In this document: one piece after another, positions 60,645 through 64,000 of the stretch
Layout: each line of letters opens with the position of its first letter
Numbering within the stretch: position 1 is the stretch's first letter
Made by a program: the position numbers and the translations under genes
Assembly: GCA_023407175.1 (NCBI GenBank)
Contig: JAEYMU010000017.1
Span: 62,001-126,000, forward strand
Direction: 5' to 3'
Origin: Bacillota bacterium
GTDB lineage: Bacteria > Bacillota_A > Clostridia > Lachnospirales > Lachnospiraceae
DNA: 64,000 nucleotides
Notes under the pieces: generated by a model
Told to the model about the DNA's origin: nothing
Seen by the model: only the letters and a program-made list of their open reading frames with translations
The model's database searches: none

Positions 60645-62675
60645 ATGTCAAAAGATGCTTTTTGCTATACCTTTCGTTTCTGCTGTGACCCCGGGTTCAA
60701 CGACCGGACGGAGAGCGAAGCCTTACTCCGTTTTGTGGAGGAGGCCGTGATTGACGATGTGGCGGTATTTGCCAATGTAGAGGAGCTTAATACCGGGCAT
60801 ATGGACGAAGCGGAGCAGCGGGTTTACCTGGATATGATGCGGGCACTTCAGCCCGGGCTTGAGCAAAAGGGTGTAACATTGTCCGTCAACCACTGGCATA
60901 GCATTATGCATGCTGATTTGGGCAAGCGCTTAAGGGATGACCAGCCCTTTCGCCGGATGGTGGATGTGGACGGCCGGGAAGCGGAGCTTTGTGTGTGCCC
61001 GATGGATGAGGCATGGCGCAGCTATATTGCGGAGATATATGCGCGCTATGCAAAGCTTCAGCCGGAAATTGCCTGGGTCGAGGATGACTTTCGCTATCAT
61101 AACCACGAGCCGCTGCATTGGGGCGGCTGCTTCTGTGAAGAGCATATGCGACTTTATAGTGCCCGTGCCGGAAAAACGCTTACCCGTGAGGAGTTTATCG
61201 CAGGAATTCTTAGGCCGGGAGAGCCGCATCCGTACCGCCGTATCTGGCTGGATACCTGTAACGAGGTTCTGTGTGAAACCGCTTCCCGTATAGAGAAGGC
61301 CGTGCATGCGGTTGGTCCGAAGACCAGGGTGGGACTTATGAGCAGTGTTCCCCACGTTCATGCCGCGGAGGGACGGGACTGGCACAGGCTTTTGCACGCC
61401 CTGTCCGGGAATCATAGGCCGGTGGACCGTATTCATCTTCCAGGCTATACGGAGGGTGCCGCCTGGAATTATCTGCAGAATTTTAACATGGTATCAATGG
61501 CGTGCCGTGCGCTTCTGCCTTCGGATACATTTGTTTACCCGGAGCTTGAGAATTATCCCTATTCCCGTTTTGCCAAATCCCGCAGCTTTACGCGTTTTCA
61601 GCTTCTGGCGGGAATGCCGCTTGACATGGCGGGCATTACTATTGATCTGTATGATCTGAATGGTAACGGGATTGTATGGGAAGAGGGCTACCAACAGATA
61701 CTGAGTGAAACCAAGCCCTATTTAAACCGGCTTACACAGCTGGGCGCATTTCACGAAAGCAGGAAGGGAGTATGCGTCATGCTTGATGAGCGTGCCTCCT
61801 ATTTCCTTCATACAACGGTTGGAAAAGACATGGAGGAGCTATATCCTCAGGAGGTTTTCTTTGCAGGCTTGCTGCCGGCCATGGGGATTCCCTACCGCTA
61901 TTGCACCACACCTGAGATATCAGGAGAAGCGGTGGCTGTCAGTGGGCAGTATCTGCGTGGTCTGACCGAAGAACAGGTGAAGCTGTTGTTTGAAAATAAT
62001 TTTGTCATATTAAACGGGGATGCGGCAGCAGTCCTGAAGGAGATAGGTCTGGGTACTCTGGCAGGAATAGAGAGCGTTGTCTGGCACCGTCAGAATGAAG
62101 GTGATTACGCCTATGAGCAGGTGGTCAACGGGCGTACCTATTGCAAAATCCCGGTGGCACGTGCCTCCGCTGTAATCTCCTGCAGTGATGTGCTGGAGAT
62201 CCGGTATCTTGGCGAGGCGAGGAAAGAGACATACACAGCATTTTATGATTCCTTCCGGCGGCTTGCCTTTACCGGGCAGACGGTTGTTAATGGACGTGTG
62301 CTGATCTACCCCTTCGGACATTTTTCGCAGCCGCTTGAAATCCCCCAGATGCTTTTGAACAGCGTGCGGCAGGCTATCCTGCAAGAAATCCTGTGCCCTG
62401 TCCTGCAAAAGCTTCCGATGGTGGAAAAATCGCCCTATCTGGAACCCTATTGTACCATATTAGAAGGAAAGACCTTCATGTATCTGGTGAATGGCTCCAG
62501 TGACGATGCTCCACAGGTCCGACTTAGTATGGGAAGCCTTATTCCAAAGACAGTCACTGTCTTGCCGTCCCTGGGAGAGGAGCATACCTTCGTCTGTGAG
62601 GTACAGGATGGTATATGCACGCTGCCGGTGCAAATTCCTTCCCTGGAAGCTGCGTTGCTAATATTTACTGAATAA
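60645..62675 (+). CDS. Unclassified TIM-barrel-like hydrolase, putative glycoside hydrolase
   Basis: 676 residues, no signal peptide. I cannot assign a family. The N-terminal 350 residues look like a (beta/alpha)8 barrel: VAVFANVEEL, VTLSVNHWHSIMH, IAWVEDDFRYHNHEPLHWGG (acidic pair about 146-148), GCFCEEHM, VGLMSSVPHVHA and FVYPELENYPYSRF (a second acidic candidate). The middle resembles a beta-galactosidase trimerisation-like domain and the end a beta-sandwich. The layout recalls GH42/GH-A hydrolases. Position between an acetylesterase and a transporter suggests glycosidic cleavage of the imported compound. RBS AGGAG. Confidence 0.6.
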   Translation: MSKDAFCYTFRFCCDPGFNDRTESEALLRFVEEAVIDDVAVFANVEELNTGHMDEAEQRVYLDMMRALQPGLEQKGVTLSVNHWHSIMHADLGKRLRDDQPFRRMVDVDGREAELCVCPMDEAWRSYIAEIYARYAKLQPEIAWVEDDFRYHNHEPLHWGGCFCEEHMRLYSARAGKTLTREEFIAGILRPGEPHPYRRIWLDTCNEVLCETASRIEKAVHAVGPKTRVGLMSSVPHVHAAEGRDWHRLLHALSGNHRPVDRIHLPGYTEGAAWNYLQNFNMVSMACRALLPSDTFVYPELENYPYSRFAKSRSFTRFQLLAGMPLDMAGITIDLYDLNGNGIVWEEGYQQILSETKPYLNRLTQLGAFHESRKGVCVMLDERASYFLHTTVGKDMEELYPQEVFFAGLLPAMGIPYRYCTTPEISGEAVAVSGQYLRGLTEEQVKLLFENNFVILNGDAAAVLKEIGLGTLAGIESVVWHRQNEGDYAYEQVVNGRTYCKIPVARASAVISCSDVLEIRYLGEARKETYTAFYDSFRRLAFTGQTVVNGRVLIYPFGHFSQPLEIPQMLLNSVRQAILQEILCPVLQKLPMVEKSPYLEPYCTILEGKTFMYLVNGSSDDAPQVRLSMGSLIPKTVTVLPSLGEEHTFVCEVQDGICTLPVQIPSLEAALLIFTE

Positions 62676-62686
62676 AGGAAATCAAT

Positions 62687-63967
62687 ATGCTCTTAAAAAT
62701 TAATCCCATAAAGTTCTTAAAGCGCGCTGTCGGAGGCGATACACTTCAGGCAGGGTATTATGCTTTTTTGCTGGTGCATACCAGCTTTCTGGTTTCGGTG
62801 CGGCTGCCGGGTGTGTTTATCAATACGCTGCTTCTCGGTGAGAGCAATGACATTGATGTCGTGATGATGTTCAATTTGGTGTTTTTTCTGACAGGAGCCG
62901 TTTCCATGCTGGCAGCCGCGCCGGTGCTGCACCGGACCAATCCCGGTTTTGTAGCGGTTGCGGGTATTGTCGGATACAACGTGCTGTATCTTATTCTGAT
63001 TTTGCTGCTTCTGAAAGGGCGCAATGTATCCGAATGTCACCTGCTCCTTGCTGCACTTATGGGGTTATCGGACGGCTTCTATTGGCTGGCATACGGAAAC
63101 CTGCTGTCGGATACAACGGAGGTGGAAAACCGAGACAGCGGCATTGCAATTATCAGCATTTGCATGTCGGTGGTTAATCTGACGGCTCCCCTGCTTGCCG
63201 GATGGATTATTACGAAGGGTGGCAGTCTAAAGGGCTACCTTATCGTTTTTATTATGGCTTTCATTGTATCGGTCATAACTGCGTTATTGGCAATCCGCCT
63301 TCCGAAAAAACGTACACTTGAGGTGAACCGGGCGAAATATGTCCTCTCCCTGCGGCTGGCCTGGCAAAACAAGCCCCTGCGCTACGCGCTGCTTGCACAG
63401 GGCAGCAAAGGAATCCGGGAGGGGGTTTTCACCTTTATTCTCAGTGTGATTTTGTATCAGATGATTAGCAATGAGTGGCTGATCGGAGTCAATAATTTCG
63501 TGGCGGCACTGGTTTCGATTCTATCCTTCACCCTGATGAGCCGGCTGGTAACCCATGAAAACCGCCTGCGCTATATGATGCTGGCGGTAGCCGTTCTGAG
63601 TGCGGCGGCAGCTGTTTGCCTCTTTCAGCTTAGCGTGGTAATGATTTTTGTATTTACCGTATTGAATTCACTTTTTTCAGGGTTCATTGAAAATTCAAGC
63701 TATTCAAATTTATTGGACAGGCTGCAGGATACATCCGAGCTGGAGAATCACCGCCCGGAGATGTTTGCCGTCAATGAGTGTGTTCTGGTACTGGGCCGCA
63801 GTATCGGAATTGCCATTATTTTACTGATGGGCGGTTTTTTCGGAAATTCGCTTATGGTACAGATGGTAAGCCTGCTGATTTTATCCGTTACGCAGTTTGT
63901 AACAACAGAATTTTGTAAAAGATCGGTGGCGGTCATCCAAAATCAGAAAGGAGAGGGTACAAAATGA
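62687..63967 (+). CDS. MFS transporter
   Basis: 426 residues with about 11-12 hydrophobic segments. Features include FLVSVRLPGVFINTLLLG, AALMGLSDGFYWLAYGNLLSDTTEVENRDSGIAI and a conserved FSGFIENSSYSNLLDRLQDT region. MFS members of this type occur in Firmicutes without known substrate. In this operon it may export a product or import an alternative substrate. A four-base overlap with the next gene shows the operon continues past the window. Confidence 0.85.
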   Translation: MLLKINPIKFLKRAVGGDTLQAGYYAFLLVHTSFLVSVRLPGVFINTLLLGESNDIDVVMMFNLVFFLTGAVSMLAAAPVLHRTNPGFVAVAGIVGYNVLYLILILLLLKGRNVSECHLLLAALMGLSDGFYWLAYGNLLSDTTEVENRDSGIAIISICMSVVNLTAPLLAGWIITKGGSLKGYLIVFIMAFIVSVITALLAIRLPKKRTLEVNRAKYVLSLRLAWQNKPLRYALLAQGSKGIREGVFTFILSVILYQMISNEWLIGVNNFVAALVSILSFTLMSRLVTHENRLRYMMLAVAVLSAAAAVCLFQLSVVMIFVFTVLNSLFSGFIENSSYSNLLDRLQDTSELENHRPEMFAVNECVLVLGRSIGIAIILLMGGFFGNSLMVQMVSLLILSVTQFVTTEFCKRSVAVIQNQKGEGTK

Positions 63968-64000
63968 AAGCAGAAATTATTGAAAGAAAATGGGTTGTTG
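63964..64000 (+). CDS. Start of a further operon gene, cut by the window end
   Basis: ATG 63964 overlaps the MFS stop (ATGA) and has GGAGAGGG upstream. Only MKAEIIERKWVV is visible, too little to name a family. Confidence 0.7.
   Translation, partial: MKAEIIERKWVV

Overview
The window looks like a chromosomal segment of a Lachnospiraceae-type gut or rumen Clostridium (Firmicutes). This rests on strong AGGAGG ribosome binding sites, frequent GTG/TTG starts, a feoA-feoA-feoB locus with a Cys-rich FeoB-associated peptide, ABC sugar importers with lipoprotein binding proteins, an UMF1-type MFS protein and trigger-factor-like lipoproteins. The species cannot be named from sequence alone. Nearly every long gene is in carbohydrate or metal metabolism.

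Layout. 0-1.3 kb: 3' part of an alkaline-phosphatase-superfamily gene. 1.3-5.9 kb: an iron module. Two near-identical sigma-A promoters, each followed by a Fur-box-like sequence, drive an HD-GYP cyclic-di-GMP phosphodiesterase gene and the operon feoA-feoA-feoB-(47-aa Cys-rich peptide)-fur-like gene. 5.9-8.1 kb: phospholipase C-like protein and an MFS exporter. 8.1-13.2 kb (minus): deoR, sugar ABC ATPase, PTS enzyme I and a 1-phosphofructokinase-like kinase. 13.5-22.1 kb (plus): a complete sugar ABC importer, GH127 beta-L-arabinofuranosidase, GH31 glycosidase and a trigger-factor-like lipoprotein. 22.1-27.0 kb: an AT-rich island with an XRE regulator, a decayed SAM-methyltransferase gene, a PLD-nuclease/SF2-helicase fusion, a second small XRE protein and three imperfect tRNA genes (Glu, Tyr, Ser).

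27.2-64.0 kb is a large catabolic region for one or more unusual sugars, split into modules: DegT aminotransferase plus aldo/keto reductase; AraC; AAC(3)-like acyltransferase; DapA/NanA-like aldolase; aldose epimerase; two-part ThrE-like exporter; LacI plus AraC; galE-nucleotidyltransferase-NahK-like kinase; PfkB kinase, HpcH/HpaI aldolase and 2-hydroxyacid dehydrogenase. A seven-gene minus-strand operon follows: Gfo/Idh, class II aldolase, FGGY kinase, sugar isomerase, class III aminotransferase, a second Gfo/Idh and a cytosolic Asp-box protein. The plus-strand operon facing it holds a leader peptide, two CUT1-type permeases, a lipoprotein binding protein, a DegT homologue with Arg in place of the PLP lysine, a SASA-type acetylesterase, an unclassified TIM-barrel-like hydrolase and an MFS transporter.

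How the genes may work together (inference): the importer brings in an acetylated, probably nitrogen-containing glycoside; the esterase and hydrolases open it; dehydrogenase and aminotransferase pairs remodel it; and isomerase-kinase-aldolase or kinase-aldolase-dehydrogenase routes feed glycolysis. A repeated 8-mer (TTATTAGT or its complement) sits in the control regions of three of these modules and could be a common operator. Between modules there are several long inverted-repeat elements, two of which share a conserved core.
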